Shown here: positions 48,555-59,138 of the stretch, in pieces
How the letters are laid out: every line of letters begins with the position of its first letter
Numbering within the stretch: the first letter of the stretch is position 1
Source of the DNA: Antedon mediterranea
Lineage: Eukaryota > Echinodermata > Crinoidea > Comatulida > Antedonidae
Assembly: GCF_964355755.1 (NCBI RefSeq)
Contig: NC_092680.1
Location: 13,183,001-13,247,000, forward strand
DNA length: 64,000 nt
Direction: 5' to 3'
Program-made: the position numbers and the translations under genes
The notes under the pieces: generated by a model
Databases searched by the model: none
What the model was told of the DNA's origin: nothing
Seen by the model: only the letters and a program-made list of their open reading frames with translations

Positions 48555-48917
48555 AAGGCCCATACACTAGGACGATAACTATCGACGATAAATAGACAAA
48601 TGTGCATTTTTAATACATAAACCAAAAGAAATATAAACAATTCCTTTGATGAAAATTATATTTTCACACGTCCAATCAAATGACGTCATGATTAGTAAGA
48701 CCAATAATATCGTGACAATACAGCGATTTTATTGTTTTTATTTATCATGACGTCATTTGATTGGAATTTGAAAAACATTATTTTTATCAAAGACAGCATA
48801 AATGATTATCCTATAGGTCTAGAACGAAAACCTTTCTAATTTCTTTTGGTTTATGTAAAAAAAATGCATGCTATATATTTATCGTCTGTCGTTATCGTCA
48901 TAGTGTAATTGGGCCTT
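48555..48917. mobile_element. 363-bp palindromic MITE with paired CRE sites
   Basis: The left end AAGGCCCATACACTAGGACG mirrors the right end CATAGTGTAATTGGGCCTT. Further inside, the arms pair again at ACATAAACCAAAAGAAAT / TTTCTTTTGGTTTATGT and at TCAAATGACGTCATGAT / ATCATGACGTCATTTGA. Each arm therefore contains the full CRE palindrome TGACGTCA. It is nested in the hAT element and non-coding. Confidence 0.85.
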
Positions 48918-49796
48918 TATACAAAAAAAATAAATTGATTACGAAGTTACATGTCATTTTCACCTATCACCAAAAAACTAACCTTTTCAAAACTAATTAA
49001 TTGTTACGAAGCCAATTTATATTATATATTTCATTAAAACTGAACTTTACGGTAAATGAAGAGTAAGTATCAGTTAATATGAATAATAATTATAACTAGT
49101 AGGTCTATGAACTTGCGTCCAGACACAGAACTGTGACATTACTATCATAAATGTTGAAACCACTTATAAAACCTTTTTTTTAAAGAAAATATAATTGTGT
49201 TAGGAGAAGGCTAATAAACAAATAGATAATGTTCAAACCTTTTTCTGGATTAATTAATGGAGCAGGCGTTCCTAATAATCTTCTGTAGACAGATTGTTCA
49301 CCTTCTGACGATAATTGATTGGACCCCCCACGGCATCTGATAACCAACAAAAAATTTACGAGGACTGTTTCAATGATTTAATATCTGACGGCGTATTATT
49401 ATAACATTGGCCTAGATTGAAAGTCAAAGAAAGTCATTGTAAATACCTCCCTTTATGTTGACAGAGCCAAAATAAAGTTTTGACCATTATCGAATGATTA
49501 TTTGACAGTGACTTATTATAATACCGCCCTGGTTGACAGCAAAAACGAAGTTATTATTTATTGATCAAGATTTTACAGATTTCCGTCTACATCTCAATAA
49601 TACTGTATTATCAGCAAAGGCTTTCATATAGACTCTCTTCTCCCAGACGTTTTTTGGGTCCAGCAGCTACCTATAAATTATAGTCGAGTTTCCAAATTCA
49701 CAAAACTGTCAGCCTTAGATACTAAAGCTACCGCTATGAAACAGCTTATTAATGAATGTGTCCTCCTGGGACATAGCTGGCTAGAGCCGCGGCGCG

Positions 49797-50370
49797 AAAA
49801 ACGTTCGCGTTCACTTCATACAGCTTCAGCGCCTAGAAAACCACGACGTTCCATTGACATTCATTATTGCCAGCGATCTAACTTTCTACTAAACATTAGC
49901 TAGGTACGCACTTGTCTGGCGGTATCCCTTTGTACGAATCGTTCAACGTTGGGTCGAGACGCGTGATATCAAGTTCCATCCAGGGACCAAAATGTGTAAT
50001 GTAGTTATTTTCCAGGCGAAGTTTACCGATGGTTACCGAAGGGAACACGGGTACTTTTTGTCGGGGAATATAATATACAGTAAAAAGCGTTCGCGTTCAC
50101 TTCGTAGCTCTAGCTTCAGCGCCAAGAAAACCGCGACGTTTCATTGACCGTGAGAGTACGTCAGAGTGATATTATGCACTTTATATGCATTCATTATTGC
50201 CAGCGATCTAACTTACTACTAAACAATAGCTAGGTTCGCACTTGTCTGGCGGTATCCCTTTGTACGAATCGTTCAACGTTGGGTGAGACGCGTGATATCA
50301 TGTTCCATTCAGGGACCAAAAAGTGTACTGTAGTTATTTTCCAGGCGAAGTTTACCGACGGTTACGTCGT
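49797..50370. repeat. Long direct duplication inside the hAT element
   Basis: A block beginning CGTTCGCGTTCACTTC and including CATTCATTATTGCCAGCGATC, GCACTTGTCTGGCGGTATCC and TTTTCCAGGCGAAGTTTACC occurs at about 49802-50036 and again at about 50086-50366. The second copy carries a 40-bp insertion (GTGAGAGTACGTCAGAGTG and on). The spacer repeats the GGGAACACGGGTAC block found near the left end of the element. No coding frame is visible. Confidence 0.85.
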
Positions 50371-50699
50371 GTACTGCGTCGACGTACGCTACACACAGCA
50401 AAAACGAATTATGTTAATTGTTCGTATGTTCACCAATTTTTTAATTTACAAGTAACCTTCTGTACCGTGGGGCACCTAAAATAAATTTTTCATCTATTAC
50501 TAAATAAAAAAACATGCCATTTTCGCTTAGCCAACATCTTATTATAGCTAAGTTATTACATTTTCAATGTCCTGTATGTCATGAATTTCTCACCACTCGG
50601 AAGTCCAGATGGTACGCACGCATACACTTGGGAGGAATAAACTTATTTCCCCGACTAAAAAAGGTCTACGTTTGCGTTTTTTAAGCCTCTAGGCCTGAT

Positions 50700-51005
50700 G
50701 TTTCCAAAGTATAAAATGCAATTTTTTGAAGACCTGCAGCTCTAGTTTTAAACATTTTCTTAGCTCAGCCCCAACAATAAAGCTGGTCATATTTCGAAGT
50801 ACAAGAAGTGCATTTTCCGGGACCTAACATCTCTATTTTTCAAACATTTCTTAGCTCAGTCACAACCATGATAGGGACTTATATATTTTGTTTTGTTTGT
50901 TTGTTTGTTTTGTTTTGTTGTTTTGTTTGTTTTGTTTTTGAAGTATAATAAGTCCAATTTCCGGGACCTCCAACTCTATTTTTCTAAATTTTCTTTGAAC
51001 TTTTA
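50700..51005. repeat. 105-bp triple repeat and (GTTT)n near the hAT right end
   Basis: Three diverged units contain AAGTATAA...CAATTT followed by GACCT, CTCTA and TTTCTTAGCTCAG. A GTTT/GTTTT run lies at 50889-50937 within the last one. It precedes the GC-rich right subterminal region. Confidence 0.75.
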
Positions 51006-51294
51006 TTTTTTAAATTGAAAAATATGGATTGAAACAGTAATCGCGCATCGTTTTTTTGCACGCAGTATTTTATTTATGCATTATAAGAAATGGCTACCCT
51101 AAATCTGATTAAAATGACCTCAAATGACGCCAGAACGCGTTGCTTCCGGGGGCTTCGCCCCCTGGACCCCCACCGGGGGCCCTTGGCGGCCCCCTGGCCC
51201 CAGCCTAGTGATGCTCGCTTCGCTCGCATAGCCCCCTCGTCGGGGAATGTAGCCCCCGCGTCGGGAAGATCCTGGCGCCACTCCTGCTTAGTAG

Positions 51295-53553
51295 TAATAG
51301 TATTGCAATAATGTATGTGAAGAAGTCAGTCCTCCATTTCATAGGAACAAGTAAAGTTTCTGTTACACACGATTTCATGTATGAATCCATGTGTTTTAAA
51401 GAACATATTCCAATTGCCATTAGATTTAAATTAAATGCCAAGCGTAGGGAAAATGTCTATTATAAATACATTCAAATGATTACCGTATATTTCGGTGTGC
51501 AAGTCGCACTTGTGTATAAGATGAATCCACAATTTAGAGATCAAATTTCCACGTCAAAAGTGCCTTTTTTACACCAAAATATATGGTATGTAGCCTATCT
51601 ATGTAATAGTTTCCACTATAATCTTGAAATAATTTAATTTGGATCCTAATATTATAGAAGAAAAAACAAACTAAATGTTTGCGAAACGTTGTAAGTACCA
51701 TTTTTAGTACTTTCGATCTGTTGGATCAAACAAAAAAGGAAAATTCTCTTGTATAGTTTAAATTTTCTATATGTTTCATAATTTTGGGGGGATTTTTTTT
51801 TATAGCTAAAATCATGAACTACACTAATAACAAGTTTACTGTCTAGCGCCCTCTACATTCACCGCGTCATCGTCCGTCCGAATCCGAAGACTGTTCATAA
51901 GGACACTGTATGCATCTCCCTAAGGATGATGTCCAATCTGAACACACACAACATTCTAACATTAACTTTGTAGGAGGACCAACGAGGAACAATAGGAATT
52001 TATTCTGAAACCTTTTTGCAGTGATTTTGTTACTCATTCAATAGCGTAAAATTTTTAATGGATGTTTTGTTTGGGTAGAAATTGTGTTGATAAACGATAT
52101 GTGAATATATGCGCATTATTAGCATTTTGCAAGCTAACGTTCGTAGTGTAGCACCGTTGTAAAAATTAGGTAAGTTTTATTTTCATTGTGAATTCTAACT
52201 AAACCTTTAAACCTAAACCTTTGTTTAGGAAGGGGGAAGGGATGGCGGCGAAAGTTTCTCCGACTGGTACCCGAGTCCCAACGTTACTACTCGGGTAGTA
52301 TTTACATGTCAAGTGAAACGCTTCCATGACCATGTCGTAATCATACTGGACCCGCAAAGACGTAAGCGTAACGTAAGCTAGTTGACCAATGACACGCAAA
52401 ATAATCCATCGATTGTGATTGGTCAGATGACCGTGCGTTGCGCTTACGCCTTGGCGTTGCGTCCTAGTGTGAACCAAGCTTACCACATGATCATGATAAC
52501 ATTAATTATAACCTCTTTATCCATCATCTTATCTACATTATCCGATTCCTTCATATTGAACTATCACTGTAGGCCTAATGGGATAATCTATATAAATAGA
52601 ATGCATTTATGGATTTTGTAATGAACTCATTAAGTTAACAGATTGTGTGCTTGTACCGGTATAACAATAGATAACGATGTCTTATTCTTTTTATATATAG
52701 TACCTAATTATATTGTACTGTATCTTGTATTGAATGACGTAGTTCACACCACCCACGACTCATCCCTCTCAACAATCCACACCGCACTTTTGTTTCAATG
52801 AAAATGTACATCCGTATTATATTATGTTATGATGTAATGCCTTTGAAGTACACGGCATGATTATTGATTGTAGCCACACCATTTATATGCTATTTTAAGA
52901 TGTTTTAACATCTTCGATTCCTAAAAGAATCACCAAGCAGGATAGGACATATAGCATCTTTAAGCTATAGTTATATAGCGCGTTCTACATTAAATCAAAT
53001 CATTATTTTATATTCCTTTGAAACACACTTAATGCAGTTCCGTTGAGAAGTCTAATGATACAAAAGTAAGAATTAGGCTGTTAGTGTTAAGGTCTGTCTT
53101 CTTGGGGCGATACCTGTAAAACATAAATGACTTTATCACAGTATTGTCTATGATACTGAACACAATATACAAGTATGCACAATTGAGATCACAAAAATGT
53201 TAGAAAACTTTAGAAGAAATACTTAATTGATACAGTATTAGAATACCGATTTGATACACAGCCGAGCTAACTGAAAAACATTAATGAAACTAATAATCCG
53301 TCAAATAACTTGACATTTGAAAATTGGACACACACTGGCCATAATTATTCAACGACCAAGCAAGTCGCAATTGAACTAAACATGTTGTTTTGCTTAAGAT
53401 AACAAAACTAGTATCCTTTTTACCGATTTCGACAGATGACATTTGCAATTCTAGATTATTACTAATGCTTTACATTCAGTTGGATTAGGCCTAAGATTGC
53501 GTTCGCTTCCCTATTCGCTAAAACGTAAGGGAACAATAATTCCACGTCTTATG
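51295..53553. other. Gene-free stretch right of the hAT element
   Basis: The longest frame (51311-51637, 108 codons) begins next to the transposon target site. It shows no domain, no splice partners and ordinary AT-driven composition, so it is not called as a gene. One MITE copy lies at 52340-52482. Octamers TAGGCCTA occur near 52570 and 53487. Confidence 0.5.
52340..52482. mobile_element. AAGCTTGGTTC-family MITE, copy 1
   Basis: The right end GCGTCCTAGTGTGAACCAAGC is clear and the left end (CATACTGGACCCGCAAAGACG) is worn. In between, GACCAATGACACGC and its inverted partner GATTGGTCAGATG form the family's inner arms. Length is about 143 bp. Confidence 0.8.
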
Positions 53554-53640
53554 AAAGCTTGGTTCCCACTCCTAGGAAACAATGCAAGAACGTACGTGCA
53601 ACGCAAATAAAAATGACCAATCACGATACGGTGGATGATG
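53554..53640. mobile_element. AAGCTTGGTTC-family MITE, truncated copy 2
   Basis: The left end AAAGCTTGGTTCCCACTCCTA leads into GCAAGAACGTACGTGCAACGC and GACCAATCACGAT. The right half is missing. Confidence 0.75.
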
Positions 53641-53975
53641 ATCTATCACGTCACGTTATCTGATCATGTATCTATACAGTTAGCTCCATGGTTTAAATGT
53701 GTATAAACTAATGAAATTGAATACATACATATAATATTTCAGATGGTTAAAAAAAATAAATTTTTAATTGAATTGAACCGCTTCCAAATGAGACGTTAAG
53801 CCGTTGGTGCTGTCGTGTAGCTAGGATAGCCCACGCAGCTCCATGATTAATTTCATTAAGATAATAGTAAAGATCTAAAATTTACTAAAATATTATCTAT
53901 TATGAGGGATGTACAAATAACCAAAATCCAATTAAAATATATACTTAAATATATCCCAAGAGATGTATCTGTTAA

Positions 53976-54124
53976 AGGTCGAGTAGGGCCGCACAAGTTG
54001 CATCGTTTACAGGTCGAGTGGGGCCGCACGAGTTGCATCGTTTACAGGTCGAGTGGGGCCGCACAAGTTTCATCGTTTATAGGTCGAGTGGGGCCGCACA
54101 AGTTTCATCGTTTACAGGTCGAGT
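53976..54124. repeat. 35-bp tandem repeat, four copies plus partial
   Basis: Units of exactly 35 bp begin AGGTCGAGTGGGGCCGCACA and end TCATCGTTTAC, starting at 53976, 54011, 54046 and 54081. A 9-bp partial follows at 54116. Sites vary at a few positions only. There are no spacers. Because 35 is not a multiple of three, the repeat is read in all frames, producing the look-alike peptides of two overlapping short frames. It is not coding. Confidence 0.95.
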
Positions 54125-54557
54125 ACATGCAGACGATAGCCTGCAAGTAATAGTTCCCATGAGCTTCAACACATTAAATGATTTTTATTCGTTTTACCTA
54201 TGCTATTTTAATCATGATAAGCATAATAATTTCATTTGAATTACATGAAGAATAAAAATGCGCGTGTAGGTCTGCGCTAATGAGGCTGTCAGTAGCCTAT
54301 AAGGGGTTAATATTTTAGTCACATGATAAATATACCTTTTTATTGAAAATGTTTTTTATTAGAAGATGGAACATTTAGATTTAAATGTTCAATGGCATGG
54401 TTTTCGCTGGTGAAAATATAAATTATTATTATAAATCAATCAGGTACGTATAGGATACACTAAGCAAATTTTTAGAAAAATAATCCTTTCAAACGGTCAT
54501 GCGGTTCGCATGCCGCGAGTGATCTATTTCATGGAAGTGTTTTCGCTTACTTCAATC

Positions 54558-54708
54558 AACCTTGATTCCAACTAGGACGCAGCGCAAGGACGTAATTAGC
54601 GCGAGGCAAGTAAGTTGACCAATCACAGGAAATGGTTTTCGAATTGATTGGTCAATACACTTGCGTTGCCCTTACGTTCTTGCGCGGCGTCCTAATGAAC
54701 CAAGCTTT
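54558..54708. mobile_element. AAGCTTGGTTC-family MITE, copy 3
   Basis: AACCTTGATTCCAACTAGGA at the left mirrors GCGTCCTAATGAACCAAGCTT at the right. The inner arms are GCGCAAGGACGTAA / TTACGTTCTTGCGC and GTTGACCAATCAC / GATTGGTCAATAC. At 151 bp it is the best-preserved short member. Confidence 0.9.
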
Positions 54709-57700
54709 AATCCGAAATAAGTTCACACGCGTACAAATAATGTTGTATCAATTGAAAAACAAGTTCAGGTGATAGGCCTACTATACTTTTTTTAACCATC
54801 GACATAATAACTGATTACATTTTTAATCTGATTATCAAACGCATCATGCCTTACGGGATAAATCCAATTGAGTAATTAGTTCTGTCATGTCAATTGGCAA
54901 AGTTTCCCACATTTTCAGTGATGAATACTATTTAAGTAATTCAGTTTTAGGACAGTTAATTTAAGCGTTATTCACCCGAGAACTTTCAAAAAGATTATTA
55001 TTATCACAGATCTATAAACAAGATCTGATCTGCATAGTAATCTTACGGGAGATATAAATATCTGTCTATACGCTCTTAATTAGGCCCTACTTTTACCAAA
55101 AGTTCCTTCAAATTGAAAAGTTCTGTTGGAATGTCTCAAACAAACAAAAACAGTTAGGATAAGATCATAAACATTTGTCATTTATTAGAAGAGATGATTC
55201 AAATGTAATGGTTTTATATATTGGATAATTAAACGAATACTTTTAGGCCTATGTGATATCAAAAAAGCTAAAAATATGATATTATATAAAACAAACTGGA
55301 ACTCTCTAGGTTTTAAACCCACGCCGTTTTTCAAAACTAGATAGCGAATGACCTGTCGGGGTGTATCATACTTTTGCTTTTATCTCCAGCAGTATGACCT
55401 TTTAACACCTGACCATTACAATATTGATTCCAGAAATGTCATATTTACCTATTTTTTTGCCGTTTTGTTCTCCATTCATATTAATTTGTTATCTATATAT
55501 AAATTTACGTAAGGGCAAAATTCGGTAAATCGCACCTTACTTCTAGAATTTTTACTCGATGGTATATAAAGTTGGTTCGTACTTTCGGTACTGATTTTAA
55601 CCACCTGATGTAACCCTGTTTACTAATTAAATTAAGTTAGATAATTAGTTATTGACGATTAAAACGAATTTAGGTTCAACGATTTGCCCCAAATCGGGGT
55701 GTTTTCCGATCGTGGTATACACTGTCTAATGGATGTCCATCTTGAAAAATACCCGCCACAAAAATGCGAGGAGGCTTCGCATTTTCCTATCTCCTCCTAC
55801 GATAATTGTTTTTAATAGCTGAAAACCGGTTGAACAGTTCGAGTACAGCATCATAATGTTGAAGACAGGCCGATTTTCTTTAAAAAATGCTATTTTGATA
55901 CATGTAATATACGTTTTTACAAATGTATTGATTTGTGATGAATGGAACATTCCAAATTATTTGGTTTAACCATAGAGGTATAGATTTAGATTTATGGGCC
56001 CCCTTGAAGAATAAACATAAATAGTATTGCAATGCTGTACAATACTGTTAAGGTATTAACCACTTTTAATCGCAATTTGAATCGCAAATTTCTTACTGTT
56101 AGTGTTTGTACAAATAAACTTTATTACTGTGAGTGTGGGTAGGCCCTACTGTTAGATTATAAACATATAATATACAAATAAATAAACGTTATTACTGACA
56201 GTTGCTTCTCAACGTTTGTATTAATTAATAATTTAAAAATATATAAACGTACGTAGTGGTGTATCGTTACATGTACTTTACTATTTCAATCGACTATGAC
56301 AGTGAGAGTTTTAACAAAGTATTAAATCGTAAATGTTTTACTGTATTTAGTGGTATATTATTTATAGGCCTATAAAACATTAAAAACAATATTTCGTTAC
56401 TGAGTGGATAAGAATATATTTTAAAATGTTTCCTCTTTGTACCTATCTTCTTCCCCCATACCTCAACCCTTAATGTTACATACAAAACACAAATTGGGTT
56501 TGTTTAAATGAGTCCAAATAAAAAAATTTGACTCATTTTGTTTCTCTCTCGGAAGTAATTCCCAGGGTGCTAAATCATCGTGTATATTTATTCGTTTCTG
56601 TAAACGACAATGTATTATAGTCCTGCGGTACGTACATTTGAAATCTCCATTTTTTTCTCGCTGGAAAATACTGTGTATTCGAGAACCATCTGTGGGCACG
56701 ACCTAGATGGTACGCGAGCGAAGCGAGCGTGCCATCTAGTAAGTTATAATTATATTAGTGATTTTAGTAAAGGTATACATTATTGCATGCAGTAAACAAT
56801 ACCGTTAGCATGGTAAAATCTTCAACGTAATGTATTAATAATTATTTAATCTTTATGTAAATTATCTATAGTATTTTTGGCATTATTCGGACTCTCGAGG
56901 GATTAGTCAAACCAGCATATTTCCATACGACTCTAGTAACAGAGTTGCTGTCACGTAGTTACAATGCTTACACAACCCATTACAGGCTATTGCTATTTTT
57001 ATCCTTCTAAAACAACACACTTAATCCAGGGAAGAGTGATAATATAAATTGACTAATGTACTTGTTTTTTATTTTTATTTATTTATTTTGTACATGTATT
57101 AAATACATATAGTTAATTGTAATTGTAATTTACTATATTCTGTACCTATTTCATCCTTAATGGCCACAATGGAAATAAGTTGACTTTACTTTTTTGTGCT
57201 ACCCTGAATTCATTCCTGTACTGTTTTTAATGTTACATTGTTTTGAATTATGTTAATGAAAGAAAGAAAAAAAAAAGAACAAGTTAATCATTTTCTGATC
57301 TTCTGAATAAACAATATAGCATAATTAGCATGATATAGGAGCTGTTCAAAATCCCCGAGATTTACAATGTCAAAATAATGATAAACAAAATAAATACACG
57401 TGAAATTATGATTTATTATTACATTTAACCTGTGATTGCATTACTCTCGTATGAAAATGTTTTCCTTCAAACCAATAATTAATTAATTTATGTGAATACG
57501 GTTGCTTTTAGTCATTTACAGTATATAATTAGTACATCACTAACGTGTGCTAACTAGACAGAAAAACGTTATCACACGCTGCGTGAATTTTTCCATATTA
57601 TAATTACACACTAATGTTTTTTTTTTCACATTTTTGATTTGCATTGTGAAATTAATATCTTAAGAAAATATTATAATTTCAATGTATCATTACATTACGG

Positions 57701-57992
57701 TACCGACGCTTCTCAATTTCATTAAACGTGATTATAATATTGTTATATCATAAAAACGCAGCATGTCAAACACATTAGTAAACACTGTAGCGTTGAGCAC
57801 TGCATCATCGCATATTGGAGATGTTACTTAGCTCACATCACGTCTGAACTTAGCCTTCACTTTTTATTGCATCCCACGAGATTTCGAGATTTTGACATTT
57901 CGTTGCATTCATGTTCATTATTATGCATATGCAAATCACAATAATGCGCGTGACTTTTTAGATTAAAATAATTTGAAAGGATTGATACAGAC
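54709..57992. other. Gene-free stretch with scattered repeat remnants
   Basis: No exon is supportable. A GC-rich hairpin lies at 56705-56740. A T-rich segment with ATGGCCACAATGGAAATAAG near 57160-57290, ending in an A-rich tail, resembles a LINE 3' end but has no coding part to confirm it. TAGGCCTA octamers lie near 54774, 55244 and 56366. Confidence 0.45.
56705..56740. repeat. GC-rich hairpin around GCGAGCGAAGCGAGC
   Basis: CTAGATGGTACGC pairs with GCGTGCCATCTAG (one mismatch) around a GAGCGAAGCGA loop that is itself partly self-complementary. A GCTCGCTTCGCTCGC string also occurs at the right end of the hAT element, so it may mark a mobile element end. Confidence 0.7.
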
Positions 57993-58125
57993 TTTAAAGA
58001 ACCTAGTACATCTTTCGAGATGAGTAGGGGGTTACCCCGGTGTATTAGTACATCACAGCCACTGATCACCAACTGGGCCCTCTGGGAGATCAGTCTTTGA
58101 CTGAAGAGGTTACCCAGTATAAAGA
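57993..58125 (+). mobile_element. SINE 3' half (TCTTTGACTGAAGAGG family)
   Basis: From ACTTTAAAGAACCTAGTACA to CAGTATAAAGAT it is nearly identical to the 3' half of the SINE at 41302-41612. It lacks the tRNA head, as expected of a 5'-truncated copy. It ends in an AAAC-repeat tail at about 58128-58150. Confidence 0.9.
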
Positions 58126-58159
58126 TAAAAAAACAAACAAACAAACAAACTAACTAATT

Positions 58160-58505
58160 ATGACAACATGATGATAAAGGAAATGATAACATGACAATGA
58201 TACAATAATCATGATGATGATAAGGGCAGGAAATAATCATGATGAAAACAATATAATATTGATGTGATATTGAGAGATAGAGAGAGACGATAAGAATGAG
58301 GACAAATGACGATGATGATGAAGTTGTTGAAAATGAGAATGATGGAAATGATGATGGTGATTGAAGATGATAATGAAGTTGATGAAAATATTGATGATAA
58401 TGATGGAAATGATGATGGTGAAATTGACGATGATAATGAAGTTGATGGAAATATTGATGATAGTGATGGGAATGATGATGTTGATAATGATGCTGGAAAT
58501 GTTGC
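58160..58505. repeat. GAT-rich low-complexity tract
   Basis: Degenerate GATGATAATGAAGTTGATG-type triplet repeats run for about 350 bp. The plus-strand frame at 58306-58512 gives an Asp/Asn/Glu-only peptide, which is simply the triplet repeat read through. It is not called as a gene. Confidence 0.85.
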
Positions 58506-58830
58506 GATTTAATATCGTGAATTAGATCAAGGAATATGATATTAATATTATTATTGTTATTTCTAATATTAAATGCATGTTTATTTTCATTTGTAAACCA
58601 ATTTGATTGGAATCACGGAAGTTTTTAATTACAGTACTGCTCACATTCTAAACCAACTAATTGAAAAAAAAAACAATTACTATCTACGTACGTATACAAT
58701 GCTCGTGTTTTTATTAGTAATACATTACTGAATTTGATAAATCAATAAAACATTTGAATAACTGTTACAAAAACACATAATGAGTGACCAACAGTCCAGC
58801 AGCTCGCACGTGAAATTAATTGCTTATTAA

Positions 58831-58927
58831 TAAAGCGTGGTTCTCACTAGAGACGCGACGCAAGGACGTACGCGCAACGTGAGCAAGATGACCAATGACA
58901 AGCCACTGTTTGATTAGTCAAATCACT
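58831..58927. mobile_element. AAGCTTGGTTC-family MITE, truncated copy 4
   Basis: TAAAGCGTGGTTCTCACTAGA leads into CGACGCAAGGACGTACGCGC and GACCAATGACAAG. It breaks off where another element of the family begins. Confidence 0.75.
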
Positions 58928-59138
58928 AAAGCTTGGTTCCCACTAGCTACGCAACGAAACGCAATCTACGCAAAGTAAGAAAATGCCCTTCTAATAACTG
59001 TGTTTTCCCCGCCTTCGTGAAATAAAACCTGCGATGTTTGCAGCACTATTGCGTCGTCGGTTCTCACTTGTGATTACGCAATACAGCACTTTGCGTCAAT
59101 ACGTCGCTGCGCTGCGTCGCTAGTGGGAACCAAGCTTT
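58928..59138. mobile_element. AAGCTTGGTTC-family MITE, long copy 5
   Basis: AAAGCTTGGTTCCCACTAGC at the left and GCTAGTGGGAACCAAGCTTT at the right are exact reverse complements over 20 bp. The 211-bp interior differs from the 150-bp members and lacks the GACCAATCAC arms. It is therefore a subfamily sharing only the termini. It abuts the truncated copy 4. Confidence 0.92.

Larger units (their letters stand above)
46339..51286. mobile_element. 4.9-kb non-autonomous hAT-type DNA transposon
   Basis: The left end CAGTGGTGGCGCCAG and the reverse complement of the right end, CAGGAGTGGCGCCAG, agree at 13 of 15 positions. Perfect 8-bp direct repeats, CTTAGTAG, lie immediately outside (46331-46338 and 51287-51294). 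CAG-type termini with 8-bp target duplications define hAT elements. Both ends also carry related GC-rich subterminal arms with AGCCCCCTCGTCGGGGA. No transposase frame is visible. The interior holds two MITEs, a 57-bp tandem array, a long direct duplication, a 105-bp triple repeat, a SINE body and an exon-like frame. Integrity of the 8-bp duplication shows that both ends belong to one insertion. Confidence 0.85.

Noticed and set aside
51311-51637. 108-codon open frame beside the hAT target site
   Set aside because: No domain, no splice partners and no similarity recognised. A frame of this length is not rare in a 64-kb window searched in six frames.
54018-54239. Overlapping frames encoding repeated WGRTS/GAAQVSS-like peptides
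   Set aside because: Product of a 35-bp tandem repeat read in shifting frames; no gene structure.
58306-58512. Acidic Asp/Asn/Glu-rich open frame
   Set aside because: It is a degenerate GAT/GAA triplet repeat read through; composition and repetitiveness explain the whole frame.
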